A stretch of DNA of 64,000 bases from CAVRCA01 sp963719345 (GTDB lineage: Bacteria > Pseudomonadota > Alphaproteobacteria > Acetobacterales > Acetobacteraceae), in assembly GCA_963719345.1 (NCBI GenBank), contig CAVRCA010000003.1:1-64000 (forward strand). Direction: 5' to 3'. The position numbers and the translations under genes are program-made. Under the pieces are notes generated by a model. It was given only the letters and a program-made list of their open reading frames with translations, was not told the origin of the DNA and searched no databases. Below are positions 29,707 to 39,395 of the stretch, piece after piece; the first letter of the stretch is position 1; the number at the start of each line of letters is the position of its first letter.

Positions 29707-30533
29707 TCAGGCAGCGGCGACGAGCAACTCTTCGAGCCAGCACCGGAGCGCCCGGGCCGTGACAACGGCCTCGGTGTCCAGTCGCGCCGCCAGCTCCTCA
29801 AGGCGGAGCCCTTCCTCGCAGGCCAGGGCAAGCTCCGCCGCAAGTCCCGCCAATCGCAGCGCTCCGACCGAAGTGGCCGAGCCGACCAGCACCTGCGCCT
29901 CTTGGCCCAGTTCGGCTCGATCGCCGCCCTCCGCCAAGGTCGCGATCCGGTCTATGCGACGTCCGGTCGCATCGAGAAACCGGCTGATGAACTCATGCAG
30001 ATCGGCCGGCGAGAACATCGCGCGCAACTCGCCGAGCCGTGCCGCATCAAGCTGTTGGCCGTTCCGGCGAGGAGCCTGGAGGTTCTCGGCGCTTGCCGGC
30101 ACCCAAGTCCCGAAGGCTTGTCGGCTGCGGGCGGGGCCGTTGATGGCTCGACCGCTGCTTGCTCGGAGAGGGACTGTGCCACCAGCCGCGTGCGCAAGTC
30201 GGCAAGCTCGGCCTCGCGTTCGGCGAGCAGCGCCCGCAACGCGCGCCCCGCCTGAACGCGGCCCCGAAGATGGGAAGCGAGCTTGGCGATCAAGGCCGTC
30301 GCGGCGAAGGCGGCGAATACGGCGGCGAGCGCCAAGCGGCTGACCGAGCGGGTTGCGAGGACGAGCGCCGTGCCTTGCTCCCGGATCACGGCGATCATCA
30401 GATGAACGTCGCGCGTCTGCTGGAAGAGCAGCGCGAACGCCAGCGCGAAGAGCGCCAGCACGACCCCTGCCAAGGTCAGGAACGCTGGGCGACGCCGCGG
30501 CGGCACGGGCTGGTGTCTCGACTGCCGCCGCAT
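29707..30533 (-). CDS. Membrane protein with a degenerate Hpt-like domain, frameshifted
   Basis: Starting at ATG 30533 (MRRQSRHQPVPPRRRP) the protein has two membrane helices (FLTLAGVVLALFALAFALLF and LALAAVFAAFAATALIAKLA) with a short outside loop, then a coiled-coil stretch (ALRALLAEREAELADLRTRL). After a shift near 30100 the C-terminal helical bundle reads DLHEFISRFLDATGRRIDRI and EAQVLVGSATSVGALRLAGL. This matches an Hpt domain, but the phosphorylated His of the HxLKGS motif is Gln (codon CAG) and Lys is Val. No kinase catalytic domain is present. It is paired with the receiver gene downstream. Confidence 0.6.
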
Positions 30534-30669
30534 GAAGCCCTCCAACGACCTGAGAGCTGTGATCCTTGCGGTTCCGGGTTGAGCAATCGTGAATTCGCGG
30601 GGAATCAGCCGGCGCGCCGCAACCCCAAGGGCTCCGCATTGTTGATTGAGGAACCAAGGAGGATCGAGC

Positions 30670-30942
30670 ATGAATGAGGATCAAGTAGCGGGCGGCGCAC
30701 GGGAACTCGGCGGTAAGGTGAAGGACGCCGTCGGCGGCTTCGTGGGCAATTCGAAGACGCAGGGCGAAGGCAAGGCCGACGAGGTCGTCGGACGGGTGCA
30801 GCGCAATTATGGCGCCGCCGTGGATGCCGCCGGCGACCAGATCGAGGCGCTGACCGAACGAGTGCGCGAGCAGCCCTTGATCGCATTGCTGATCGCCGGC
30901 GTGATCGGCTGGGTGATCGGACGGATCGGCCGCGTTCTCTGA
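30670..30942 (+). CDS. CsbD-family stress protein with C-terminal membrane helix
   Basis: The 91-residue protein starts at ATG 30670 behind a strong AAGGAGGA ribosome site. The N-terminal CsbD part reads GGARELGGKVKDAVGGFVGN and GEGKADEVVGRVQRNYG. The C-terminus is a DUF883-like helix (PLIALLIAGVIGWVIGRIGR). Such proteins are induced by general stress; the molecular role is unknown. Confidence 0.8.
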   Translation: MNEDQVAGGARELGGKVKDAVGGFVGNSKTQGEGKADEVVGRVQRNYGAAVDAAGDQIEALTERVREQPLIALLIAGVIGWVIGRIGRVL

Positions 30943-30997
30943 GTTGGTCGCGGCGAGTTCAGGTCGCGGTCGACCGCAGGGCTGATGGAGCTTCGGC

Positions 30998-31549
30998 GTG
31001 GACGCGAAGCCGAGCGGGGATCAGGGCTGGCGGGAGCAAGCGGCCGCCACCGGCAGCCCTGTGGCCGACAACGTCGATGCCGTGCTGCGGATCGAGAATG
31101 CGAGGCTGCACCAGAGGAGCGCGGCGGACCGGTTCGCCGAGGCGATCGCCGGCGCCGTCGGGACGCTCGAGTTCGTGCTGGTGCATGTGGCTATCCTGAT
31201 CGTCTGGACCTTTCTGAACATCGGGCTGATCCGTGCCATTCCGATGTTCGACCCGTTCCCGTTCCCCCTCCTCGCCATGATCGTGTCGATGGAAGGGCTG
31301 CTCATCGCGACGTTCGTGCTGATCAAGCAGAACCGGATGAGCAGCATGGCCGACCGCCGCGCCCACCTCGACCTGCAGGTCAACCTGCTTGCCGAGCGGG
31401 AGATCACCCACGTGCTGCAGCTGGTCGAGCAGATCGCCCGCCATATCGGGCTACAGGATCCCGAGTTACCCGCCGAGGCGCTCAAGCAGGTGATCGAGGT
31501 CGATGAACTGGTCTCGGAACTGGATCGCAAACTGTCCTCGGACAACTAG
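30998..31549 (+). CDS. DUF1003 membrane protein
   Basis: Intact 183-residue protein. The DUF1003 core has two membrane helices (FVLVHVAILIVWTFLNIGLI and LAMIVSMEGLLIATFVLI) joined by FDPFPFPLL, followed by KQNRMSSMADRRAHLDLQVN and a helical cytoplasmic tail (ITHVLQLVEQIARHIGLQDP). Function unknown. The start is a GTG at 30998 (VDAKPSGDQG). Confidence 0.8.
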   Translation: MDAKPSGDQGWREQAAATGSPVADNVDAVLRIENARLHQRSAADRFAEAIAGAVGTLEFVLVHVAILIVWTFLNIGLIRAIPMFDPFPFPLLAMIVSMEGLLIATFVLIKQNRMSSMADRRAHLDLQVNLLAEREITHVLQLVEQIARHIGLQDPELPAEALKQVIEVDELVSELDRKLSSDN

Positions 31550-31562
31550 GTAGGGCCGCTCT

Positions 31563-32684
31563 TTGGATCGTCACGTGACCACGCAGCCCGAGCCCGACTT
31601 GGCAACCGACCTTGCCGACCCCGTTGCCGCCGCCAAGGCCGCCAAGCTGCGGTATGTCTCCGACAAGCAGCCCGGCATCACTCGCAAACGCACCGAGACC
31701 GGGTTCATCTACCTCAACCCTGACCGATCCGAGATCCAGGACGAGACCGTGCTTGCCCGCATCCGCAAGCTTGCCATACCGCCGGCCTACGAGGACGTCT
31801 GGATCTGCCGGTTCGCGCACGGGCATTTGCAAGCGGTCGGCCGGGATGCGAGGGGACGCAAGCAGTACCGCTACCACGCGCGCTGGCGATTGGTGCGCGA
31901 TGAGACCAAATACGGCAAGATGCTCGAATTCGGTCGCGTGTTGCCGGAGATCCGCCGGCGGGTGGCGCACGACCTCGCCCTCCCCGGCATCCCGCGGGAG
32001 AAGGTGTTGGCGGCCCTCGTGCGGCTGCTCGAAACGACCCTGGCCCGCGTCGGCAACGAGGAATACGCCAAGACGAACCGGAGCTTTGGCCTGACGACGT
32101 TGCGCAACCGTCACGTCAAGATCAACGGCACACATCTCGCGTTCGATTTCAGGGGCAAGCACGGCATCAAGCACCATATCGACCTGCAGGACCGCCGGCT
32201 TGCCCGGATCGTCAAGCGGTGCCGCGAACTGCCGGGGCAGGACCTGTTCCAGTATGTCGACGAGGACGGCACCCCCCACTCGGTCGGTTCGGAGGATGTC
32301 AACGACTATCTTCGCGAGGCGTCGGGGGCGGACATCACGGCCAAGGACTTCCGCACCTGGGCCGCGACCAATCTCGCCGCTCTGGCCCTACGTGAACTCG
32401 AGGCATTCGACTCGCAGGCCAAGGCCAAGAAGAACGTGCTGCACGCGGTGGAGGCGGTTTCCAAGATGCTTGGCAACACGCCGGCGATCTGCCGCAAATG
32501 CTACATCCATCCGGCGATCTTCGACGGCTATCTGGACGGCAGCCTGATCGAGGGGCTCAAGGCACGGGCCGAGGAGACGCTGGAGCATCCCGACGGCGGC
32601 CTGACCGCCGAGGAGATCGCCGTGACGGCGTTCCTGTCGCGACGCCTCGGCGAGACCATCGCCAAGCAGCACGGCCAACATTGA
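31563..32684 (+). CDS. DNA topoisomerase IB
   Basis: Poxvirus-type topoisomerase that relaxes supercoils by a transient 3'-phosphotyrosine bond. The intact 373 residues contain the N-terminal domain (GFIYLNPDRSEIQDETVLAR, then AHGHLQAVGRDARGRKQYRY), GLTTLRNRHVKINGTHLAFD, the catalytic Arg in KDFRTWAATNLAA, and the Tyr in ICRKCYIHPAIFDGYLDG. Typical of soil alphaproteobacteria. It follows the DUF1003 gene by 13 bases, perhaps as one stress operon. Confidence 0.92.
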   Translation: MDRHVTTQPEPDLATDLADPVAAAKAAKLRYVSDKQPGITRKRTETGFIYLNPDRSEIQDETVLARIRKLAIPPAYEDVWICRFAHGHLQAVGRDARGRKQYRYHARWRLVRDETKYGKMLEFGRVLPEIRRRVAHDLALPGIPREKVLAALVRLLETTLARVGNEEYAKTNRSFGLTTLRNRHVKINGTHLAFDFRGKHGIKHHIDLQDRRLARIVKRCRELPGQDLFQYVDEDGTPHSVGSEDVNDYLREASGADITAKDFRTWAATNLAALALRELEAFDSQAKAKKNVLHAVEAVSKMLGNTPAICRKCYIHPAIFDGYLDGSLIEGLKARAEETLEHPDGGLTAEEIAVTAFLSRRLGETIAKQHGQH

Positions 32685-32843
32685 GCGTGGGCGTCGGAAA
32701 TCCTTACGATCGGGCGATCCCGCGAGCGGGGCGCCCGGTCTAACCACCTGCCCTCATTGATTTTCTCGTAACGGCACCGAAATTGCTCCCCTCCTCCGCA
32801 TTCGCCGCCCTGATGTGCGGTTCGATCTGGAGGGGTATTTCCG

Positions 32844-33581
32844 ATGAGGACGACATTTGCCGCCGCTTTGCTTTGCGGGGCCATCACGCTGGGCGGTCTC
32901 GGGGACGCCAAAGCCGGCCCGCTCACCGCCAGCGCAAGCCTCTATTCGCCTGTGCCGGTGGCCGGATCGGCGACGCCGATCGCGCTGGCCGGTCTCGCCA
33001 CGCCGTCGCAGAGCCAGATTGCCACGCCCGACTATACGATCAGTTTCATCGGGGTCCCGGCGGATCAGGGCCTCGTTCAAGGCCAGCTCGACGGTCGTCA
33101 CGCGGTCCCGGTCGCCGGGGTGATCGGCGGCGCCCCGGAGTACCTCACCGGTGACTACGGCTCGGCGCTGACCACCGACCGGGCAGCATCGGGCAACTAT
33201 CTCTCCACCGACACAAAAAGCATCGAGATCGACTTCACGCATGACCAGCGCGCGCTGGCACTACTTTGGGGATCGATCGACACGACAAACTCGGTGACGC
33301 TGCTTGAGGACGGCGTGCTGGTCGGTTCGATCACCGGGGCGGACGTGCAGTCGCTCGCTTCCGGGTTCGTCTCGAACGGGTTCCAAGGCCCGGGCGGCAG
33401 CGCCTACGTCACCCTCAACAGCGCCGATCCGTTCGACCAGGTCAGGTTCAGCAGCGGCGTCGTTTCCTTCGAACTGGGCGGCGTCGTCGCCTCGACCACG
33501 GCGATCCCGGAGCCGGCCTCCCTGGCTCTGCTCGGCCTCGGAGTGACGGCGATGGGAGCCGTCCGCCGCCGCCGGGCTTGA
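32844..33581 (+). CDS. PEP-CTERM sorted exported protein
   Basis: Exported protein with a signal peptide (MRTTFAAALLCGAITLGGLG, cleavage after DAKA). The middle part is beta-rich with GSIDTTNSVTLLEDGVLVGS and SFELGGVVAS segments. The C-terminus is a full PEP-CTERM tag: IPEPASLALLGLGVTAMG then VRRRRA, recognised by an exosortase for cell-surface sorting. No exosortase gene is in the window. 245 residues, intact. Confidence 0.85.
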   Translation: MRTTFAAALLCGAITLGGLGDAKAGPLTASASLYSPVPVAGSATPIALAGLATPSQSQIATPDYTISFIGVPADQGLVQGQLDGRHAVPVAGVIGGAPEYLTGDYGSALTTDRAASGNYLSTDTKSIEIDFTHDQRALALLWGSIDTTNSVTLLEDGVLVGSITGADVQSLASGFVSNGFQGPGGSAYVTLNSADPFDQVRFSSGVVSFELGGVVASTTAIPEPASLALLGLGVTAMGAVRRRRA

Positions 33582-33619
33582 CCGCGGGAGCCGGTCGCCG
33601 CAACACCTGAACGGAGCAG

Positions 33620-35059
33620 GTGCGAGGGATCGACATGCGCGCGCAGCAAGCGCTGGCGGCGCTCTGGACCGAGGCACGGATGCCCGCCGGGGCACTCGAT
33701 CGTGTCACCTTGAGCGGGTCGGACCCGGTGCTGCCGTCCTCCTTTGCGGTCGGCACCGCGGCGCAGGCCAGCATCGCGGCCGCCGCACTCGCCGCCGCCG
33801 AGATCGGGGCGCGGCGGGGCAGGCCGGTCCAGCGTGTCTCGGTGGACATGCGCCATGCCGCCGTCGAGTTCCGCTCCGAACGCCTCGTCAGGATCGACGG
33901 CAAGTCGCCCGGCGATCCGTGGGACCGGATCGCCGGCACCTACCGCTGCGGCGACGGCGGCTGGGTCCGTCTGCACACCAACTTCCCGCACCACCGGGAC
34001 GGCGTGCTGCGTGTCCTCGGCTGCGCGCACGACCGGCAGTCGGTGATGGTGGCGCTGCGAGGCTGGGCCGCCCAGGACCTGGAGAATGCGCTGGCCGCCG
34101 GACTGGTCGGCTCGCGCATGCGCAGTTTCGCCGAATGGGACGAGCATCCCCAGGCCGCGGCGCTGGCCGCTCAGCCGGTGGTCTCGATCGAGAAGATCGG
34201 CGATGCACCCAAGCGGGATCTCGGCAGGCCGCATGCTGGTCCCGCTGGTCAGGCTGGGGCGGCGCGGCCGCTGGAGCGGATCAAGGTGCTCGACCTGACC
34301 AGGGTGATCGCCGGTCCGGTCTGCGGCCGCACGCTGGCCGCGCACGGGGCCGACGTGCTGCTCGTCACTGCCCCGCATCTGCCCGCCGTGCTCGTCGAGG
34401 ACACGGCGCGGGGTAAGCTCTCGGCACAGCTTGACCTGCGCAGGCCGGATGACCGCGCCGTCCTCGCCGGATTGCTCGGCGAGGCCCATATCTTCGTCCA
34501 GGGCTATCGGCCCGGCGGGATCGCCGCGTTCGGCTTCGGTCCGGAGGCGGTTGCGGCGCTGCGACCCGGCATCGTCTGCGTGTCGCTGTCAGCTTACGGG
34601 CATGCAGGGCCGTGGGCGGCGCGGCGGGGCTTCGACAGCCTCGTGCAGACTGCCACCGGCATCAACGCGACGGAAGCGCAGGCTGCCGGCGTCGACGGAC
34701 CCCAGGCGCTGCCGGCCCAGGCGCTCGACCACGCGTCGGGCTATCTCATGGCGTTTGGCGCCCTTGCCGCGCTGCATCGGCAGGCGACCGAGGGCGGCAG
34801 TTGGCTGGTCCGGGTATCGCTGGCCCGCACCGGGCTCTGGCTGCGCGGCCTGGGGCGGATCGACGGCGGTCTCGCCACACCCGAGATCGGCGACGAGGTG
34901 GTGCGTGCGTTCAGCGAAGATGGGCCCTCGGGCTTCGGCCGGCTGACCGCGATACGGCACGCCGGACAGCTCAGTCTCACTCCGCCGCGTTGGGACCGAC
35001 CGTCCGTTCCGCCCGGCAGTCACGGCCCACGGTGGCCGGACGAAGCCGCATCCAGCTGA
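33620..35059 (+). CDS. CaiB/BaiF family CoA transferase
   Basis: Class III CoA transferase; the substrate cannot be told. The intact frame of up to 479 residues (ATG 33635 also possible) holds an N-terminal half (VDMRHAAVEFRSERLVRIDG, AGTYRCGDGGWVRLHTNFPH) and the family core RIKVLDLTRVIAGPVCGRTL, LDLRRPDDRAVLAGL, PGIVCVSLSAYGHAGPWAAR and DHASGYLMAFGALAALHRQA. The usual catalytic Asp of the family falls in the central linker and was not pinned down. Confidence 0.8.
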   Translation: MRGIDMRAQQALAALWTEARMPAGALDRVTLSGSDPVLPSSFAVGTAAQASIAAAALAAAEIGARRGRPVQRVSVDMRHAAVEFRSERLVRIDGKSPGDPWDRIAGTYRCGDGGWVRLHTNFPHHRDGVLRVLGCAHDRQSVMVALRGWAAQDLENALAAGLVGSRMRSFAEWDEHPQAAALAAQPVVSIEKIGDAPKRDLGRPHAGPAGQAGAARPLERIKVLDLTRVIAGPVCGRTLAAHGADVLLVTAPHLPAVLVEDTARGKLSAQLDLRRPDDRAVLAGLLGEAHIFVQGYRPGGIAAFGFGPEAVAALRPGIVCVSLSAYGHAGPWAARRGFDSLVQTATGINATEAQAAGVDGPQALPAQALDHASGYLMAFGALAALHRQATEGGSWLVRVSLARTGLWLRGLGRIDGGLATPEIGDEVVRAFSEDGPSGFGRLTAIRHAGQLSLTPPRWDRPSVPPGSHGPRWPDEAASS

Positions 35060-35094
35060 CGGCGGCGCAGCTACCGGCGAACCGATTCATCCGG

Positions 35095-37187
35095 CTATCT
35101 CGAGGAACAGACGACCGCGCTCGATCCGACGGGCACTCCGGCCAGGCGCAGACCTTCGGCGATGTGGTCCCGGTCCTGCGGGCGCTCGAAGGGGCTGATG
35201 TCGACGAATTGCTGGACGGTGAACTCCGGTTCGATCATCAACAGCCGCCGGCAGACGACGGCGGCCTCCTGCATCTGGCCAAGATGGCCGAGTGCCGCGA
35301 GATACGGCTTGCATGCAGCCGAGAAGGACGGGTTCATCTCGCTGACCGCGCGGCCCGCCGCGACCGCGGATTTCATAGTCGCGCTTCAGCAGGGCGACGA
35401 TGATGAACGCGGTGTCGAAGAAGAACGCGTGCGGGTCGAGCGGTGAGAGCCGCTTGTACCGGTTGATCCGACGCTCCGCCTCGTCCCACTCGCCGAGATA
35501 GGCGTAGGCGACCCCCGACAAATTCCAGGCCATCGCCATGTTCGGATTGGCCGACAACGCGCGCTCGTGCAGCGCGATCGCCTCGCGCAACCGGTGATGC
35601 AGGAAGGCCCGCACGTGGCCGGCGATCGTCAGGGCGCGGGCGTCGTGCGGATCGAGGGTGACCGCCCGTTCCGCGTGCTGGCCGGCGGTGGTAAGCGCCG
35701 AATTCGGGGTCATCAGCCCACCCCTGGCCGACCAGGAAGACGTGCCAGTAGGCGTACCAGGCATGCGCTCCGGCATAGTCGGGTTCGGCTTCGATCGCCT
35801 GCGCGAGCAGGGCGCCGGCCCGCAGGAAAGGCTCGCGCTCCATCCGGCCGATCAGTGGCAAGGCGCGCAGCAGCAGATCATAGGCGGTCGGGTCCTGCGG
35901 CGGGCGTGCGGTTACCCGCTTAGCCTCGATCAGCAGGATCTCGGGGTCGATCTGGGCCACGACCTCGGCCGCGATCTCGTCTTGAAGGGTCAGAATATCG
36001 TTGGTCTGACGGTCGAAGCGACGGGCCCAGACCACCTGGTTGCCGGCGCGCAAGTCGAGCAGCCGCAAGGTGATCCGCAGCTTGTTGCGGACCTTCTGGA
36101 TCGTGCCGTCGAGCAGGAAGTCGAGGCCGAAAGTGCGGCGGATCTCCGCCTCGTCCCGCGTCCCGGCGGCGAAACGCGCCAGCGAGTTGCTGGAGACCAG
36201 GAACATCCAGCGGAACCGGGCGAGTGCGGTCGTGATCTCCTCCGCCAGGCCCGGGGCGAGATGCGCCTCCTCCTCGCCGGTCCCGACCAGGCGCAGCGGC
36301 ATGACCCCGAGCCGCGCGCCGCCGCGGGTCGGCTGCCGCCCTTCCAGCTCCTGCTTCGGTTCGGCCGGCTCCACCGCGACGGGGGACGGCACGGCCGGGA
36401 CCTTGAGGATCGCCTTGCCACCGCCGCGGATCTCGGCCAGCAGCCGTTGCGTCTCCGACGAGGGCGCGGCATCGAGCAAATCGGCCAGCACGGCGCGGCA
36501 GCGTTCGTAGGATTGGATCGCCATGCCGCGCTCGCCACGCGCCGCGTGTGCCCGCATCAGGGCGCGCCAGGCGCCCTCGTGCGCCCGATCGATGGAGAGC
36601 AGCTGCTGGGCCGCCGGAATGGCGGCTTCCGGCTCGACCTGCTCGCGCAGCAGCGCCTCGGCAAGATTTCGCGCGCGGTCGCGCAATCGCTCGCGCTCGG
36701 TGGTCAGCCACATGTCGAACGCCGGATCGAGTCCGTCGAGATCCTCCAGCAGGTCGCCGTCCAGCAGGGATAGCGACGCGGGCTGGGTGGTGGTCGCGCG
36801 CATCACTTCGTCCACATCCACCCAGACCGCTCCCGGCCGGAGCGAGAGATGGTCGCGCGTAATCAGGAGCACGTCGGCCCCGGTCGGCAGCAAAGCTTCC
36901 AGCAGCCGGTGGATTTCCTGGCGCAGCGAGGCACGCGCCTGCTCCTCCGGTCGGCGGCTCCAGAGCAGCTCGGCCAGCCGCCCGCGCAGAGCGGGCCGCG
37001 GCGAGGACAGCGCGATGACGGCCAGCAGCGCCCGCGTCTTGCGACCGGCGGGCAGCACGCTCTCGCTGGTCAGCGTCCACGCTTCCATCTGACCGATGAG
37101 TCGGAGCCGCACGAGGACAGGCACGCTCGAATCGTGCGGTGTCACCTGAGTGTGACCAGACAGGCGCTGTGTCAGCCCGACATTCAT
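35095..37187 (-). CDS. BTAD-type transcriptional regulator with TPR domain, frameshifted
   Basis: SARP-like regulator. The N-terminal winged helix (KTRALLAVIALSSPRPALRG, ELLWSRRPEEQARASLRQEI) is followed by the bacterial transcriptional activator domain (AHEGAWRALMRAHAARGERG, YERCRAVLADLLDAAPSSET). A TolB/adenylate-cyclase-like segment comes next (GLAEEITTALARFRWMFLVS, FLLDGTIQKVRNKLRITLRL). After shifts near 35720 and 35380 TPR repeats follow (HAERAVTLDPHDARALTIAG, NMAMAWNLSGVAYAYLGEWD, AALGHLGQMQEAAVVCRRLL). About 700 residues reassembled. Regulatory target unknown. Confidence 0.75.
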
Positions 37188-37277
37188 GGTTTCATATGGT
37201 CGAAAAACGGTTGCATTGACAAGACCTAATACACGCGACTTAGCAGGTGCGGGAGAGTCCTGCGTCGCGCCGGGGGG

Positions 37278-38646
37278 CTAGATCGCGGCTTCAACAAAGA
37301 TGTGATGGATCTCTCCTCGCCAAGCCGCCGCATACCGTTGCAACCAATGTTGCGCCTGTGTCGGGCCGCCGCCAATCGCTATTTCACGCAAGGGGGCAAG
37401 AAACTCGCTTTCGTCCTGGGGTGTGGCACCGTTCGCCCGGCGCGACGCGAGGCCGTCGCCCGCGATCGTGACCACCTCCCGGGCCACGATGCGCAGGTCG
37501 CCCCCGGCAAACGGGGCTGTCGAGCCCGAGCCGGGGCACGGCGGCGCGCAACGCGACCAGGTCCTCCCACGACCAGCGACGCACCAGCGCCTCGGCGGCC
37601 GAGAGGGCGGCCGGGTCGTAAAGCAGCCCGACCCAGAGCGCCGATTGCGCCAGCATCATGTCCGGCCGGCCGGCATCCGCGCCGCGCATCTCGAGAAAGC
37701 GCTTGAGGCGAACATCGGTGAACGCGGTGGTCATGTGATCGGCAAAGTCGCCGACCGTCGCCTGCTCGCCGGCGAGTTCCGGCACGCGGCCGGCCATGAA
37801 ATCGCGGAACGAGCGTCCGGAGACGTCGATGTAGCCGCCGTCCCGGTGGACGAAATACATCGGGACCCGGTCGACCAGCCACTCCGCGTAGCGCTCGAAG
37901 CCGAAGCCCTCCTCGAACATCATCTGCGGAATGCCGGAGCGCTGGTTGTCGGTGTCGGTCCAGACCTGCGCCCGATAGGACAGGTAGCCGTTCGGCCGGC
38001 CCTCGGTGAACGGCGAGTTGGCGAACAGCGCGGTCGCCAGCGGCTGCAGCGCCAGGGAGACGCGCAGCTTGCGGACCATGTCGGCTTCCGAGCCGTAGTC
38101 GAGATTGACCTGGACGGTGCAGGTGCGGGTCATCATGTCGAGACCGAGCGTGCCGACCCTCGGCATGTAGTCCCGCATGATCGCGTAGCGTCCCTTCGGC
38201 ATCCAGGGCATCGCCTCGCGCTTCATGGTGGGATGAAAGCCGAGCGGCACGAAGCCAAGGTCCAGCGGGGTCGCGACCGAACGCAGCTGCTCGAAATGGG
38301 CGGCGAACTCGGCCGCCGTCCCGTGCAAGGTGGCCAGCGGCGCGCCGGACAACTCGAGCTGGCCGGCCGGCTCCAGGGAAATCGACGCGTCGCCCTGCTT
38401 GACCCCGATGATCCGGCCGTGATCCCGGATCGGCGTTCCGTCGAGCCGGGCCAGTCCCTCCAGCACCGTCTTGATCCCGTCGGGCTCGTACGGTGGCGGA
38501 CGGTCGTCCGAACGCCGAAAACCGAACTTTTCGTGTTCGGTGCCGATCCGAAACTCCTCCGGCGGCTTGCAGCCGCCGGCGATGAAGTCGGCCAGCTGCT
38601 GTGTCGACGTGATCGGCGTCGCGTCGGCATCTCCGGGGTTGGACAT
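37278..38646 (-). CDS. gshA: Glutamate-cysteine ligase, plant/alphaproteobacterial type, frameshifted near the end
   Basis: First enzyme of glutathione synthesis. The N-terminus has FRIGTEHEKFGFRRSDDRPP (ATP/glutamate site), then SISLEPAGQLELSGAPLATL, RTCTVQVNLDYGSEADMVRK, ANSPFTEGRPNGYLSYRAQV and WTDTDNQRSG. After a shift near 37520 the tail reads AREVVTIAGDGLASR and WLQRYAAAWRGEIHHIFVEA. Length of about 455 residues fits. The gene lies 26 bases downstream of rsmE on the same strand. Confidence 0.9.
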
Positions 38647-38672
38647 CGGCTTCCCAGCGTTTCGCGGCTGGT

Positions 38673-39374
38673 TTAGCGACTAGCCTGGAGTAGCGCCAGA
38701 CCGACGATGCAGGCCGTCTCGGCCCGCAGCACGCGTGGTCCGAGCGACACCGGGCGGACCTGGGGATGCGCCAGCAGAAGCGCGGTCTCGTCCGGACTGA
38801 AGCCGCCTTCCGGGCCGACCAACAGCGCGGCCGGCGCCAGTGACGGCTGCATGGGGGGTAGCGCCGTCCGCTCAAGGCAGGCCGACAGCGGCCGGTCCGC
38901 CGGCCAGCCGTCCAACAGCGTGCCGAGCGGGCGAAGCGGGTGCAGCACCGGCACGCTGAGCCGTTCGCATTGCTCGGCCGCTTCGGTCGCGATGGCGGCG
39001 AGGCGCGCCGGGTTCATCCGCTCGGCCTGGGTGCGCTGGGTCCGCACCGGCCAGATGGCGGCGACGCCGAGCTCGGTCGCCTTCTGCACCACCAGATCGG
39101 TCGCATCCCGCTTGAGCAGCGCGAAGGCGAGCCAAATGTCCGGCTCCGCTGCTGGCGGCCGCAGCAAGGTATCGACGACCAGGGTGGCCGCGCCGCGCCC
39201 GATCGCTGCGATGCGCGCCCGCCACTCGCCGGCACTGGCGTTGAACAACCGGACCGACTGGCCGACGCCGCGCCGCATGACGGTCGCGAGGTAATGGGCT
39301 TGCGCCGGCGTGGCGGCGACCTCGGCCCCTTCCGTCAGGGGAGCGCTCACGAACAGGCGGATTGACCCCGGCAT
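38673..39374 (-). CDS. rsmE: 16S rRNA (uracil(1498)-N(3))-methyltransferase
   Basis: SPOUT-class methyltransferase acting on 16S rRNA U1498. ATG 39374 gives MPGSIRLFVSAPLTEGAEVA. Family motifs are RRGVGQSVRLFNASAGEWRA, LLKRDATDLVVQKATELGVA, RTQAERMNPARL, and the SAM knot LLVGPEGGFSPDE and SLGPRVLRAETA. The 234 residues fit the family. Although the same frame stays open far upstream, the family match sets the start here; ubiA diverges from it 22 bases away. Confidence 0.92.
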   Translation of the reverse strand: MPGSIRLFVSAPLTEGAEVAATPAQAHYLATVMRRGVGQSVRLFNASAGEWRARIAAIGRGAATLVVDTLLRPPAAEPDIWLAFALLKRDATDLVVQKATELGVAAIWPVRTQRTQAERMNPARLAAIATEAAEQCERLSVPVLHPLRPLGTLLDGWPADRPLSACLERTALPPMQPSLAPAALLVGPEGGFSPDETALLLAHPQVRPVSLGPRVLRAETACIVGLALLQASR

Positions 39375-39395
39375 GGCGCAGGGCAGATTAGCACG

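Noticed and set aside
29257..29843. Single open frame running across the join (29289-29843), as a possible fusion protein
   Set aside because: The part beyond the receiver domain is the aminotransferase read in the wrong frame. It is a product of the join, not a fusion.
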